Assembly: GCA_021805205.1 (NCBI GenBank)
Contig: JAJZFV010000046.1
Location: 1 to 64,000 of the forward strand
From: Actinomycetes bacterium
GTDB taxonomy: Bacteria > Actinomycetota > Acidimicrobiia > Acidimicrobiales > Acidimicrobiaceae
DNA length: 64,000 nucleotides
Direction: 5' to 3'
Every line of letters begins with the position of its first letter. Positions within the stretch are counted from its first letter, which is position 1. The position numbers and the translations under genes were made by a program. This document shows, one piece after another, positions 16,644-25,984 of the stretch. The notes under the pieces were generated by a model. It was given only the letters and a program-made list of their open reading frames with translations, made no database searches and had not been told where the DNA came from.

Positions 16644-17918
16644 CTAGGCCATCTGAACCAGCGCTTGAAGCACGGTCGAGGAGGTCGATACCACCTTAGT
16701 ATCGGCCTGGTATGCGTTTTGAGCAACGATCAGGTTGGTCAATTCGGTTCCGAGGTCAACGTTAGAGCTCTCAAGCGAGCCTCCGAGGAGCTGACCTCGA
16801 CCGCCAGTACCGGCCATACCAATTTGAGGAGTACCCGAGTTGAGAGTCGTCTGGTAGTCGAGATTTCCCACCTTCGTGAGGCCTTGAGGGTTAGAGAAGA
16901 TCGCTAGGGCGATCTGTCCAAGAGATTGAGTCCTACCGTTCGAGTATGTTCCAGAGATAGTACCGTCAGAGCCGATGGTGAAGTTTTGGAGGGAGCCCGA
17001 GCTATATCCATCCTGGCTAGAAACAGCAATCGTTGAACTGCCCGAGAACTGAGTAACTGCAGCTGGGGTACCTGCCGCTGGGTAGTCCAAATTCATTTTG
17101 TAGCTAGAGGGTAGACTATAGCCTGATGGAAACCCATTCAGAGTCATCGATGTCGTCGATGTCATTTGGCCTGTCGTAGGGTCAAAGGTAATCGTCCCAG
17201 ACCCCAAAGTTGTAGTGGCGCCGGTGGTCGAACCAGGCGTGGGAGTTGTAACCTGAACACCCCAACTATCTGCGGTATTGGCGGTGCCCGTATAGGTGAT
17301 TGTGATCGGGATCTGATTTCCCAAAGAGTCATATGCGGTCGTGGTAGCAGTAATGGAAGGTGGTGTTCCTACTCCATTCCATACAGGTAGATTGCCACCC
17401 ATAGTTATATTTGCTGTTGCCTGTGGATTGGCCGCTTGACCTTGAGGAATACTCAAGGGACCCGTAGGACCAGTTGTCGAAATAGTTCCAGATGCATTGG
17501 GGGACCAACCTTGGACCAGTGCACCGGTTTGGGTCACGAGCTGACCATTGGCGTCGAGCTTTAGATTTCCCGCACGGGTATAGAACGTTTGTCCATTTTG
17601 GTCAGCTATTAAAAATCCATTCCCCTGAATTGCGACGTCAGTTGGGCTACCGGTTTGAACGTTTGTCCCTTGGGTAAAACTCACCGAAGAGCCACTTACT
17701 CTAACGCCGGTGCCGACGAAGATTGGGTTCACTCCACCGGTGCTTCCGGTCTGTGGAGCTCCCGCTGAAGAGACCTGCTGATAGAGGAGGTCCGAAAACT
17801 GAACCGTCGTATCCTGATAGCCAGTTGTATTGACGTTTGCGATGTTGTTACCTATGTTGTCGAGCATCGCTTGCGCTGCGTCGATGCCTGAAATTGCTGC
17901 CGAAAGTGACCTTGTCAT
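16644..17918 (-). CDS. flgE: Flagellar hook protein FlgE
   Basis: 424 residues. The N-terminal rod/hook domain reads 'SLSAAISGIDAAQAMLDNIG' and 'NNIANVNTTGYQDTTVQFSD'; the C-terminal helix 'LTNLIVAQNAYQADTKVVST' is the matching coiled-coil half. Between them is a Thr/Gly/Ser-rich beta region with a FlgE D2-type insertion. Hook subunits are exported by the fli/flh gate and polymerise to a length set by FliK. Last gene of the basal-body operon. It is the only flgE/F/G-family gene I see apart from flgB, flgC and flgK, so the distal rod FlgG must be encoded elsewhere or replaced. Confidence 0.95.
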   Translation of the reverse strand: MTRSLSAAISGIDAAQAMLDNIGNNIANVNTTGYQDTTVQFSDLLYQQVSSAGAPQTGSTGGVNPIFVGTGVRVSGSSVSFTQGTNVQTGSPTDVAIQGNGFLIADQNGQTFYTRAGNLKLDANGQLVTQTGALVQGWSPNASGTISTTGPTGPLSIPQGQAANPQATANITMGGNLPVWNGVGTPPSITATTTAYDSLGNQIPITITYTGTANTADSWGVQVTTPTPGSTTGATTTLGSGTITFDPTTGQMTSTTSMTLNGFPSGYSLPSSYKMNLDYPAAGTPAAVTQFSGSSTIAVSSQDGYSSGSLQNFTIGSDGTISGTYSNGRTQSLGQIALAIFSNPQGLTKVGNLDYQTTLNSGTPQIGMAGTGGRGQLLGGSLESSNVDLGTELTNLIVAQNAYQADTKVVSTSSTVLQALVQMA

Positions 17919-17947
17919 TTCTATTACTCCGTTTCTATATTTTTTTA

Positions 17948-18460
17948 CTAAGCGATCGATGTAACGCTTGAAAGTGGAACTGAAGAAGTACCAATGTTCA
18001 ACTGCGGGCCGGACGAAGTCACCTGTACCGAGGAGACTGTTCCGCTAAAGGGCGTGCCATTGGAGAGTGTCCCCGAAATTGTACGCCCTATCATCGAGGA
18101 GGAGGCCATTACACCAATCTCCTGATTACTTTGCGTCGTCGACGTCTCAAGGCTTTGGAGGGCCTGTACCATCGTCAACTGCGAAGTCTGGGTTATAAAG
18201 GTCGTTGGGTCGGTTGGACTCAACGGGTTTTGATTCTGCAACTGAGCAACTAAGAGTTGCATGAATTCGTTTGCGTTCATCGACGCCAAGGCGTTAGTCG
18301 CGCTAGCTGCAGAGGATGAATTGCTCGCAGAGGTGCTCGAGGTCGGCGTTGAGGTAGATTGACTTTGGCTCGATGGAGTGGATGACGATGACGAGAATGA
18401 CGGCGTAGGAATTGCCGGAATCGTAGGCATCGGTATCGATGAAATAGGCGTTATTGACAT
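17948..18460 (-). CDS. flgD: Flagellar hook assembly/cap protein FlgD
   Basis: 170 residues. The N-terminal ~70 are Ser/Thr/Pro-rich and disordered-looking, used for export. The core has the classic 'EFMQLLVAQLQNQNPLSPTD' and 'FITQTSQLTMVQALQSLE' near 85-125. FlgD caps the growing hook and is shed later. It is shorter than enteric FlgD and appears to lack most of the C-terminal beta domain, keeping only a short 'SGTLSNGTPFSGTVSSVQVT' part. Follows fliK by 27 bases and precedes flgE by 29. Confidence 0.93.
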   Translation of the reverse strand: MSITPISSIPMPTIPAIPTPSFSSSSSTPSSQSQSTSTPTSSTSASNSSSAASATNALASMNANEFMQLLVAQLQNQNPLSPTDPTTFITQTSQLTMVQALQSLETSTTQSNQEIGVMASSSMIGRTISGTLSNGTPFSGTVSSVQVTSSGPQLNIGTSSVPLSSVTSIA

Positions 18461-18487
18461 TTAGCTATCTCCTAATCCTTTCCTGAT

Positions 18488-19906
18488 CTAGAGGGTTACG
18501 TCTACGACGTGTGCCGATGTGATAATGATCTGAGGTATCTGCGCCGGAACCTCTGCCGAACCGGTAGACGAATAAGTTGGAGTTGATGGCTGGTTCGGTC
18601 TTTGGCCACCATCGCCCCTTCGATTTCCTCCTCCATTTGACATGTCGATCGTCGTTGTCAAACCAGATGACTTCGATAGCTCACTCGCTATCATCGCGGA
18701 ATGCTTTGTGAGCAACTCTGCAGTCTGTTGATTCGTTGCACCAAGAAGAACTGTCATCGAGGATTTATCGACCGAAAGTGTCGCCGTTATCGGCCCAAGA
18801 TTCGCCGGTGACATTGAAAGTTCGACAGTTGCCTTTCCTCCATCGTGAGGTAGCAACGAAATAGCAATATGCGAAAGAGGTGTTGCAAGGTCAGTTGGAG
18901 GTGAGTAGCTCTGAGTGAATCCAACTTCAACTGAGACAGGACGAGTGACCGAGGTAGGCAGATTACTTAGTACCTGACCTATTGCCCCTTCAAATGAGTT
19001 CGCAGATGGAAGTGGAGGCTGCTGATTCGAAGAGGTTGGATTATCGATCTTGGCAACCGGGGTAGCAGTGGGGGCGACCACCGGAAGATCCTTAGACCAT
19101 AATCCAAAAGGTTGACCCACGCCCGTCACAGGGGATTGCGCCATAGGTGAGGCATTGGCCTGCAAGCCCAGGGCGGGAGTCTTAGATTGAACTTGAACCG
19201 CAACGTGAGGCTGAACCGCCTGTGGTGCTACGCTAGCGATAACTCCGATAGCTTGCGTGGTGTTTGGAACTGGCTTCTCAGCCTTAGTGGCAACTGAGGA
19301 GCTTGCTTGAACCGATTGAAATTGAGAGATTGCTATCAAAAGGTTTGGAGCCGTGGTATCTGTAGGAGCTGGGGTCTGCGCCTGCTGAGAACTTGACGTT
19401 TTCACCAACTCTGCCTTTGTAGTTGCGGCAGCTAAAGCATTTGAGCCGGCCTTGACACCAATCAAATGACTCGACGGCAATTGATTTGAAGTTTTCGGAT
19501 CACTCGATGGCAATTGATTTGAAGTTTTCGGATCACTCGATGGCAATTGATTTGAAGTGCCCGGAATCACCGTTGCCAAGAGATCGATTACTTTCGCGGC
19601 CCCTTTATTTGCTAAAGGACCTTCTACTTGCTTTAAGGCAAGGGGTTGACCATTTTCTCTCGTGCCGCCGCTACCCAACACAGAAGTACCCGCCATTACC
19701 TCAATTGAGACTTTGGCTGAGGTGGCAATCTGATTGAGTGATTGATTGACCTTGGTTGGCTTGGAAACGGTTTCGGTTGATACCGCACTCAATATCTCAG
19801 TTAGAAATGTGCCACCTCCCTTTTGCGAAGTCGAGGGGTCACTTGAAACCACTCCTCCCGAAGATGTAGTGGTCGTCTGAGCCGGGGCTGGGGCTACCGT
19901 TATCAT
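18488..19906 (-). CDS. fliK: Flagellar hook-length control protein FliK
   Basis: 472 residues. A long Ser/Thr/Gln/Pro-rich ruler region occupies most of the protein; the C-terminal ~110 hold the Flg_hook domain ('ISLLPHDGGKATVELSMSPA', 'LGPITATLSVDKSSMTVLLG'), which acts on FlhB. The ATG at 19906 is preferred: GGAGG lies 6 bases upstream, while the TTG one codon earlier would be only 3 away. Near residues 115-150 a motif 'SNQLPSSDPKT' is repeated by a 33-base tandem DNA repeat. The start overlaps the preceding stop. Confidence 0.88.
   Translation of the reverse strand: MITVAPAPAQTTTTSSGGVVSSDPSTSQKGGGTFLTEILSAVSTETVSKPTKVNQSLNQIATSAKVSIEVMAGTSVLGSGGTRENGQPLALKQVEGPLANKGAAKVIDLLATVIPGTSNQLPSSDPKTSNQLPSSDPKTSNQLPSSHLIGVKAGSNALAAATTKAELVKTSSSQQAQTPAPTDTTAPNLLIAISQFQSVQASSSVATKAEKPVPNTTQAIGVIASVAPQAVQPHVAVQVQSKTPALGLQANASPMAQSPVTGVGQPFGLWSKDLPVVAPTATPVAKIDNPTSSNQQPPLPSANSFEGAIGQVLSNLPTSVTRPVSVEVGFTQSYSPPTDLATPLSHIAISLLPHDGGKATVELSMSPANLGPITATLSVDKSSMTVLLGATNQQTAELLTKHSAMIASELSKSSGLTTTIDMSNGGGNRRGDGGQRPNQPSTPTYSSTGSAEVPAQIPQIIITSAHVVDVTL
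19468..19566. repeat. 33-base tandem repeat inside fliK
   Basis: Three units of 33 bases at 19468-19500, 19501-19533 and 19534-19566; units 1 and 2 differ at two positions and the third diverges only at its end. Being a multiple of 3, copy changes keep the reading frame and would lengthen or shorten the FliK ruler by 11 residues each. Confidence 0.92.
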
Positions 19907-20976
19907 CAATTACCTCCGTTCATAGCAGAGTTGACGGCCTTGACATAGTTAACCGTCTCAGGGTAAGGCGGTACCCCTCCGTATGTAGTTACTGCCCCAT
20001 CCCCTGCGTTATAAGCGGCTGCAGCAAGGTCATACGAACCGAAGGCATGTAGCTTTTGACTTAAAAGTTGTGCAGCTCCATAGATTGACGAGACTGGGTC
20101 GGTAGTGGATATTCCATTTGTTGCGGCAGTGGAAGGCATAATTTGCATCATGCCCTGAGCACCGGCCGATGAAACAGCAGATGGGTTGAAATTGGACTCA
20201 ACCTTGGCGATAGCGAGAAGAAAGTTGACATTTACACCGCTTTTAGCGGCGGCGTCTTCAAATACCGGCAGATACGGACCTGCTTCATTGGCAAGAGTTG
20301 TATTTAGCGAACCGGGAGCTGCAACGGACGGTGTAGCGACTCGAACAATTGATGAAGGCGTTCCTATTTGATCAACCCTAACCACTGCTCCAGCCTCAGG
20401 TGCATTGATCATCTTTCCGTTGCCGATATAGATGCCAACGTGAGTAACAGGAGAACCGTAAAACACAAGGTCACCCGGTTGAGCATCGGCTACCGAAGCA
20501 ACAGGGGTTCCAACTGCTTGCTGCTCCGCGGCTGTTCGGGGAAGGGTGATCCCTTGGTCAGCAAAAACCTTTTGAACCAGACCAGAACAATCGAAACCCG
20601 TGGTCGGAGAAGTCCCACCCCATTGATACGGAACACCGATGTATGAGGCAGCGTCGGCGACGATATTGGCACCAATATTGCTAGTGCTGCTAGAAGTTGG
20701 CAAAAACGCCGAATTTGAAGGTTGGTTCAGAGCATTAGAGACAGTTGTGGGAACGATATTAGGTGTTGAAATTGTAGCAACTGTAGCAGGGGAGGAAAGC
20801 GGCGTTTGACTTTGGGTGCCGGCCCCGGAGGCTTCCGATAGTAATTTAGCAAATGTTGGCGCTTGGCTCGATACCTGCTGCGCAAGCTGCTGCCCCATAG
20901 AAGAAAACGAGTTCATCTCGTTCATGATGGTTGAAAGTGGAGCAAAGGATACTCCAACAGAGCCCAGCGATGTCAT
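19906..20976 (-). CDS. Bifunctional NlpC/P60 peptidase and SLT transglycosylase in flagellar operon
   Basis: 356 residues. After ~95 residues of export-like, low-complexity sequence comes an NlpC/P60 domain (~100-215) with 'YQWGGTSPTTGFDCSGLVQK' (Cys nucleophile), 'PGDLVFYGSPVTHVGIYIGN' (His) and Asn/Asp-rich partner region. A lysozyme-like SLT domain follows (~235-345): 'LAIAKVESNFNPSAVSSAGA' with the catalytic Glu, 'QGMMQIMPSTA', 'YDLAAAAYNAGDGAV'. No Sec signal is visible. Placed between fliJ and fliK, it probably opens peptidoglycan for rod growth, a role played by FlgJ elsewhere. Cell-wall turnover outside the flagellum cannot be excluded. Confidence 0.9.
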   Translation of the reverse strand: MTSLGSVGVSFAPLSTIMNEMNSFSSMGQQLAQQVSSQAPTFAKLLSEASGAGTQSQTPLSSPATVATISTPNIVPTTVSNALNQPSNSAFLPTSSSTSNIGANIVADAASYIGVPYQWGGTSPTTGFDCSGLVQKVFADQGITLPRTAAEQQAVGTPVASVADAQPGDLVFYGSPVTHVGIYIGNGKMINAPEAGAVVRVDQIGTPSSIVRVATPSVAAPGSLNTTLANEAGPYLPVFEDAAAKSGVNVNFLLAIAKVESNFNPSAVSSAGAQGMMQIMPSTAATNGISTTDPVSSIYGAAQLLSQKLHAFGSYDLAAAAYNAGDGAVTTYGGVPPYPETVNYVKAVNSAMNGGN

Positions 20977-21413
20977 ATTCGTTCACCCTCTCTGTTTTGA
21001 AGCCACATCATGCTGGCTACTTCATCTGTCTCTTTTTGTTCTTGGCGTTCAAACTCTTCAATAAAAGATTCGAATGCGCGATTTCGAAGGCGATCGTAAG
21101 ACTCAGATTCGATCTTGGACGATTGCCATTCAACCTGGCGCTTGGTTCTACGCTCCTCGGAATCGTGAAGTACGTTAACTGAGAATTCAATCTGTCGAAG
21201 GTGAAGATCGCTGATGGCCATGAATGCAAATAGGTCGAACCTCTCAGGTGATAGTTGCACCTCGACATTTGAAGACTCTTGAACCGCGGTCGCTAATCTC
21301 CTTTGCGAAGACGCGACCTCTAGCTCGGCACGCAAAAGATTGCCACGTGCCTCCTCTTCTTTTAGGTGCGCAATCCGCATCAGCGGCTCAAGTTGAAACT
21401 TAAATCGCTTCAT
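20973..21413 (-). CDS. fliJ: Flagellar export protein FliJ
   Basis: 146 residues, almost wholly alpha-helical with heptad-like spacing ('LEPLMRIAHLKEEEARGNLL', then 'RAELEVASSQRRLATAVQES'). FliJ is the stalk of the export ATPase and also escorts chaperones. It overlaps the 3' end of fliI and the 5' end of the NlpC/SLT gene by 4 bases on each side, the tight coupling usual for fliI-fliJ. Sequence identity in this family is low; the assignment rests on coiled-coil character, length and position. Confidence 0.88.
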   Translation of the reverse strand: MKRFKFQLEPLMRIAHLKEEEARGNLLRAELEVASSQRRLATAVQESSNVEVQLSPERFDLFAFMAISDLHLRQIEFSVNVLHDSEERRTKRQVEWQSSKIESESYDRLRNRAFESFIEEFERQEQKETDEVASMMWLQNREGERI

Positions 21414-22738
21414 CTACCGATCCCAACGCTCGTCTCGTCGAGAAGCTGGCTCAATCGTTGAAAAGCTTCGTCAACATCGGCGGCGTCGTCCATGGTTTGC
21501 CGTAAAAATTGGTCGATTGCTCCCTTGGAAGCAATCGCTAGATCTATCTCTCGCGAACTTCCCCTTTGATAGGCACCGACCTCAATTAGGTCGCGCGCTT
21601 CGCGGTAGGATGCAAGGCGGCTTCTTGCCTGAAATACCAGAGCTCGTCGCTCTGGAGAAAGTATCGCGCCCTCTAGTCGGCTTACCGACTCGAGTACGTC
21701 AATTGCTGGATAGTGGCCCGACGTAGCTAGACGACGGGACAAAACAATGTGGCCGTCGAGGATCGAACGCGCTGCGTCACTGATGGGTTCGTTCATCTCA
21801 TCTCCGTCGACTAAGACGGTATAGAGACCGGTGATACTTCCCTTCTCCGAGTTACCAGCGCGCTCAAGAAGCTTCGGAAGTAGCGCAAAGGCAGAGGGTG
21901 GGTATCCCCGGGTAGCCGGCGGCTCACCTGCGCTCAATCCGACCTCTCGCTGTGCCATAGCAAGTCGCGTGAGTGAATCCATCATTAGCACTACTCGCTT
22001 GCCATGATCACGAAACCACTCAGCTATTCTGGTGGCCGTCATAGATGCGCGAATCCGAACCAATGCCGGTTCATCAGAGGTAGCAACGACGATGATGCTC
22101 TTTGCTAGCCCTTCCGGACCAAGATCATTGTTTATGAATTCGCTGACCTCTCGACCACGCTCTCCAATTAGTGCCACCACGTTAACGTCGGCGTTGGTAC
22201 CGCGTGCAATCATGGAGAGCAGTGTCGACTTTCCGACTCCCGATCCCGCGAAGATTCCTAGACGCTGTCCAACACCACACGGGATCATGGTATCAATAGC
22301 CCGAACACCCAATGGAAGCTGACTAGCTATCGCTCCTCGTGATAGTGGCGCCGGTGGCTCACCGTGAATGGTTACCGATTCACCTGCAGTCAATGCCGGT
22401 CCATCATCTATAGGTAACCCCCGAGCGTCTACTACTCGACCGAGTAGCTGTTCTCCGACTCGAATTACAGCCGGCCTTCCCGCTGGAATTGCATCGCTTC
22501 CGAAACGTAGTCCCCTTAGATGACCATACGGGGAGCAGATAAGGCGCCCTTCACGGATGGCAACCACTTCGGCTTCCATCATTTCATCGTCTCGCCTAAC
22601 CATAACCAGATCACCAATAGCGGCTGAGACACCTTCGATCTCGAGTTGAAGGCCAGTAACCCTGGCAACTTTCCCCACCGGGCGAATTCTCGCAGCCTCT
22701 AAAAGCGAATCTTTCTTGGAGTGGCTAAGCATCTTCAC
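21410..22738 (-). CDS. fliI: Flagellum-specific export ATPase FliI
   Basis: 442 residues. F1-beta-like ATPase: Walker A 'GIFAGSGVGKSTLLSMIARG' near 165-180, catalytic Glu in 'ALIGERGREVSEFI', Walker B 'VVLMMDSLTRLAMAQREVGL' and the 'GEPPATRGYPPSAFALLPKL' signature that separates FliI from F-type ATPases. It energises substrate unfolding at the export gate with FliH and FliJ. GTG at 22738 or ATG at 22732 can start it; both lie inside the end of fliH. Confidence 0.97.
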   Translation of the reverse strand: MKMLSHSKKDSLLEAARIRPVGKVARVTGLQLEIEGVSAAIGDLVMVRRDDEMMEAEVVAIREGRLICSPYGHLRGLRFGSDAIPAGRPAVIRVGEQLLGRVVDARGLPIDDGPALTAGESVTIHGEPPAPLSRGAIASQLPLGVRAIDTMIPCGVGQRLGIFAGSGVGKSTLLSMIARGTNADVNVVALIGERGREVSEFINNDLGPEGLAKSIIVVATSDEPALVRIRASMTATRIAEWFRDHGKRVVLMMDSLTRLAMAQREVGLSAGEPPATRGYPPSAFALLPKLLERAGNSEKGSITGLYTVLVDGDEMNEPISDAARSILDGHIVLSRRLATSGHYPAIDVLESVSRLEGAILSPERRALVFQARSRLASYREARDLIEVGAYQRGSSREIDLAIASKGAIDQFLRQTMDDAADVDEAFQRLSQLLDETSVGIGR

Positions 22739-23423
22739 TCACCATATCCAACAGTCGCTCACGGAGGCGATCCATAGCGCTTGATAGCTGTAGATCTACT
22801 CGAGCGAACTCAGTCTCGATGATTGCACCACCCTCTTCGATGTCAGCAGATGGCTCGAGAATCACATCAGCGCTGGTCAAGATCTTGCGAGCATTTCGAG
22901 CTTCGTCGATGGCCTCTATGTCAGATGGATTGAGGCGAATTAGGATACTCTTTGATTCAACTGCTTCGAGAAGTGCATTGGAGATTGCGGCGACGAGGCG
23001 CTCTTTTTTGTCCCAGAGGGTGCTCTTTAGAACTTCCTCGACGACCTCAACTGCAAAACGAGCTAGATCGTCGGCCTCAGCTACGGCGACCTCACCTAGC
23101 TTCCCTCTCAGTTGCATCGAAGCCTGAAGCATAGATGCTATGGCGTTGTCAAGCTTAGAGAGTCGATCCGCCAGCCTCTGGTTTGCCTCTTGTTCGCCGA
23201 CCAACTTACCGTCAGCGAATCCCTGAGCATAGGCATTTCCCTTTTCACGGTCGCGTTCTTGGATGTCAAAGACCGATCCCAACTCACCTTTTGTTGAGGC
23301 CGCATACTTCTCTAGCGTCGGAAGTTCCAAAGGGGTCACCATCTCTGGATTTTCTCTCAAAGATCCAAACCTTAGGACTGCATTCGAAGAAGGATCAACA
23401 CTTGCAAATCGATCGCGTCCCAT
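22725..23423 (-). CDS. fliH: Flagellar export stator protein FliH
   Basis: 232 residues. The middle is a long helix ('GNAYAQGFADGKLVGEQEAN', with Gly/Ala spacing), and the C-terminal ~120 form the V-ATPase E-subunit-like domain ('VEVVEEVLKSTLWDKKERLV', 'ILIRLNPSDIEAIDEARNAR'). FliH tethers and inhibits FliI and docks it on FliN. Its ATG overlaps the fliG stop (TAATG) and its own end overlaps fliI. The assignment rests on this domain and the fliG-fliH-fliI order. Confidence 0.92.
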   Translation of the reverse strand: MGRDRFASVDPSSNAVLRFGSLRENPEMVTPLELPTLEKYAASTKGELGSVFDIQERDREKGNAYAQGFADGKLVGEQEANQRLADRLSKLDNAIASMLQASMQLRGKLGEVAVAEADDLARFAVEVVEEVLKSTLWDKKERLVAAISNALLEAVESKSILIRLNPSDIEAIDEARNARKILTSADVILEPSADIEEGGAIIETEFARVDLQLSSAMDRLRERLLDMVSEDA

Positions 23424-24427
23424 TAGATCATCTCCTCGTCGTTTCTAGTTAGCACAATTTCCCCAGCAGCTTCGAGCTCTCTAACGACTCGAACTACCGC
23501 ATTCTGTGCTGCTTCAACCGCAGAAACACGCATAGCTCCGAGGGTCTCAATCTCTTCGATGAGGTCTCCGGCGGCACGCTCTGACATGTTGCGAAGAACT
23601 TTCTCACGCATCTGCGAATTCACACCCTTTAGTGCGACTGCGAGATCCTTTGGAATTACCTGGCGCAATACCCTCTGCAAAGTCCTGTCATCGAGATTCA
23701 TAACATCTTCAAAGACGAACATCTGAGTTCTGATTCGATCAGCCAATTCGGGGTCGATTGCATCAAGATCGGTAAGTATGCGCTTCTCAGTGTTCTGCTC
23801 TGCACGGTTCAACATTTCGACTACCGCTGCAATACCACCACGGGTTGAAGCTGGACCTGCCTTGGCAAGTCCAGCTAGTTTCCTTTGTAGTACCGAGGCG
23901 GCTAGCTCGAGAACTTCAGGATCAACGCGCTCCATGTTTGCGATTCTGCGTGCGATATCAGCCCGCGAGATATCGGGTAATGCACTCAAAATGGAGGCTG
24001 CCGTATCTGGGGGTAGAAAGCTCAAGATTACAGCAACCATCTGCGGGTGTTCATCTTGAAGATAGGACGCGGTTTGGGAGGCCTCAACGTGAGTTAGAAA
24101 GAGGACGGGGTTATTTGATGTTGAACCAGAGAACTCTTCGAGTATCTCATCCGCAGCCTGGGATCCAATCCTCGCTGCTAGAAAATCACGAGCAGTATCA
24201 ACACCGCCTTGAGTGAGGTTACGTATTCCAGCCAGTGAATTGACAAAGTCGTCTGCGACAGCGCGCGTCACATCATTTTCGAGCTTTGGCAATCGTGCAA
24301 TCTCAAGAGTGAGAGAGATCGCCTCGGTCTCGCTCATCGACTTCAAAACTCGAGCGGCGACGTCCTTACCAAGTTGTACTAAGACGATAGCAGCCCTCTG
24401 TGTTCCAGTAAGATCACTCTGCTTCAT
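23423..24427 (-). CDS. fliG: Flagellar motor switch protein FliG
   Basis: 334 residues, standard length. Starts 'MKQSDLTGTQRAAIVLVQLG'; the middle ARM domain contains the 'EHPQMVAVILSFLPPDTAAS' motif, and the C-terminal domain carries 'FEDVMNLDDRTLQRVLRQV', 'LRNMSERAAGDLIEEIETLG', the charged torque-generating face toward MotA. I chose ATG 24427 rather than the ORF's earlier ATG at 24463, which lies inside fliF and adds 12 unlike residues. GGGG precedes the start. The gene overlaps fliH by TAATG. Confidence 0.96.
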   Translation of the reverse strand: MKQSDLTGTQRAAIVLVQLGKDVAARVLKSMSETEAISLTLEIARLPKLENDVTRAVADDFVNSLAGIRNLTQGGVDTARDFLAARIGSQAADEILEEFSGSTSNNPVLFLTHVEASQTASYLQDEHPQMVAVILSFLPPDTAASILSALPDISRADIARRIANMERVDPEVLELAASVLQRKLAGLAKAGPASTRGGIAAVVEMLNRAEQNTEKRILTDLDAIDPELADRIRTQMFVFEDVMNLDDRTLQRVLRQVIPKDLAVALKGVNSQMREKVLRNMSERAAGDLIEEIETLGAMRVSAVEAAQNAVVRVVRELEAAGEIVLTRNDEEMI

Positions 24428-24429
24428 TG

Positions 24430-25968
24430 TTACCCCTGAGCCTTCGAGGTAGACGACATCCAAACCCTGAGCAACTTCGCCACATCTTCGGGTTGCGATT
24501 CAATGAAGTCAAATACTTCATCTGAAAGCAATGGTGCTTCCGCCGGTGGCAGTTGCTTAATCTGTGCTCCAAGCGACTCTTCCTCAAGATCGATGATGTC
24601 AGGAAGTTCGAGTGAGCTTCTAACTTCACGGCGCGATGAGCGCATGATGAAGAAGAGAACAAGAAGGACTCCGAGAACTAAAAGAGCGGTTTTGGCGAGC
24701 GAGAATATCGACGACGTAGAAGAGGCTGCCGCAGCTACCAACGTAGTAGTAGTGGCACTCTTCGAAAAAGGCATTGCAACAACACTGATGGTATCGCCAC
24801 GAGAAGTTACAATTCCAGCCGCCGCAGCCACAAGTTGCTGCACTTTAGCAAGGGTAACCCCCTTGACCTTAGAGTTGACGAGCACTGCAACCGAGAGCTT
24901 TTGAACCTGGCCCGGCGCCTGAGTTGTTGAGGAGTTCACTTGACCAACTGCGTAGTTAGTGGTGTTATTGGTCTGCTTGTAAGTAGAGTTGCCACCAGTA
25001 CCTGTGTTTGTGGTTATAGAACCGAGTACTCCACCGGCGGGTGAACCCGTACCAGAGAAGTTTTGAGTGGCACTTTGAACTTGAGTCGGGACCGTCACCG
25101 GAGTTCCAGCAGGGGTCGTCTGAACTGATTGGCTTGAAGTGGTGGTTTGATCAAAGTTCAAGGTCGCACTTACCCGAACGATCGCATTATTGGCTCCAAC
25201 CAGTGGTGTTAGAAGCGACTCTAGTTGAGTCTGTAGATTCGAATTGAATGCCTGAGTCTGCTGGTCGTTCACGGTGCTCGAATTGGATTGTCCAGGAGCA
25301 GAGAGGACATTACCGTTTGAATCTACCAAAGTGATATTCGAAGCAGACAGATTTGGTATCGCAGATGCCACCAAGTGGATGATTCCTTGGACTTGCGTCT
25401 GTGATAGCACGGTGCCGGGAGAGAGCGTCACCAGGATCGAAGCAGAGGGTTGCGAGGTATTCGAGATGGCAAAGACATCATTATTTACCAGTGCCAAGTT
25501 CACCTGAGCCGAAGTAACGCCATTTATCGCCTCGATGGTCGAAGCTAGCTCTCCCTGTAGCGCTCGCTGGTAGTCAGCCTGTTGGGTCAGTTGAGAGGCA
25601 GTTATTCCAACATTAGAGAGGAGCGATAGGCCAACCGTTGAATTTGCGGGCAAGTTGGCTTGCGCCATTACGAGCCTCTCTTGGTTAACGTCGGGTTGAG
25701 GCACCAAAATCGTAGATCCACCGTCGGTCAATTGATAAGGAATGCCGGCAGATTGAAGCTTGGTCGTCATCGCCGCGGCATCAGATGGGGCAAGTCCGGT
25801 AAAAAGAGGCGCGTAACTTGGCTTTGAAGCCATTGAGGAATAGATATAGCCGGCAAGGCCTAGAGCTGCCACGGCAATAACGGTCAAGACCTTTTGCCCA
25901 GAGGTAAATCCGCTCGCGAAGCGACTGGCATAGCTCTTCATTGATCCTAAGTTGTCGTTGATTGCCAC
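24430..25968 (-). CDS. fliF: Flagellar MS-ring protein FliF
   Basis: 512 residues. TM1 near 27-46; then the ring-building motifs: 'YAPLFTGLAPSDAAAMTTKL' and 'GIPYQLTDGGSTILVPQPDV' typical of the YscJ/FliF fold, and a second RBM with 'GVTSAQVNLALVNNDVFAIS'. A Thr/Gln/Ser-rich linker (~270-355) precedes TM2 near 425-447. The C-terminal tail 'FDFIESQPEDVAKLLRVWMS' binds FliG. It forms the membrane base of the motor and the housing of the export gate. FliG begins 3 bases after it ends. Confidence 0.96.
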   Translation of the reverse strand: MAINDNLGSMKSYASRFASGFTSGQKVLTVIAVAALGLAGYIYSSMASKPSYAPLFTGLAPSDAAAMTTKLQSAGIPYQLTDGGSTILVPQPDVNQERLVMAQANLPANSTVGLSLLSNVGITASQLTQQADYQRALQGELASTIEAINGVTSAQVNLALVNNDVFAISNTSQPSASILVTLSPGTVLSQTQVQGIIHLVASAIPNLSASNITLVDSNGNVLSAPGQSNSSTVNDQQTQAFNSNLQTQLESLLTPLVGANNAIVRVSATLNFDQTTTSSQSVQTTPAGTPVTVPTQVQSATQNFSGTGSPAGGVLGSITTNTGTGGNSTYKQTNNTTNYAVGQVNSSTTQAPGQVQKLSVAVLVNSKVKGVTLAKVQQLVAAAAGIVTSRGDTISVVAMPFSKSATTTTLVAAAASSTSSIFSLAKTALLVLGVLLVLFFIMRSSRREVRSSLELPDIIDLEEESLGAQIKQLPPAEAPLLSDEVFDFIESQPEDVAKLLRVWMSSTSKAQG

Positions 25969-25984
25969 GATATACCCGTTCTAC

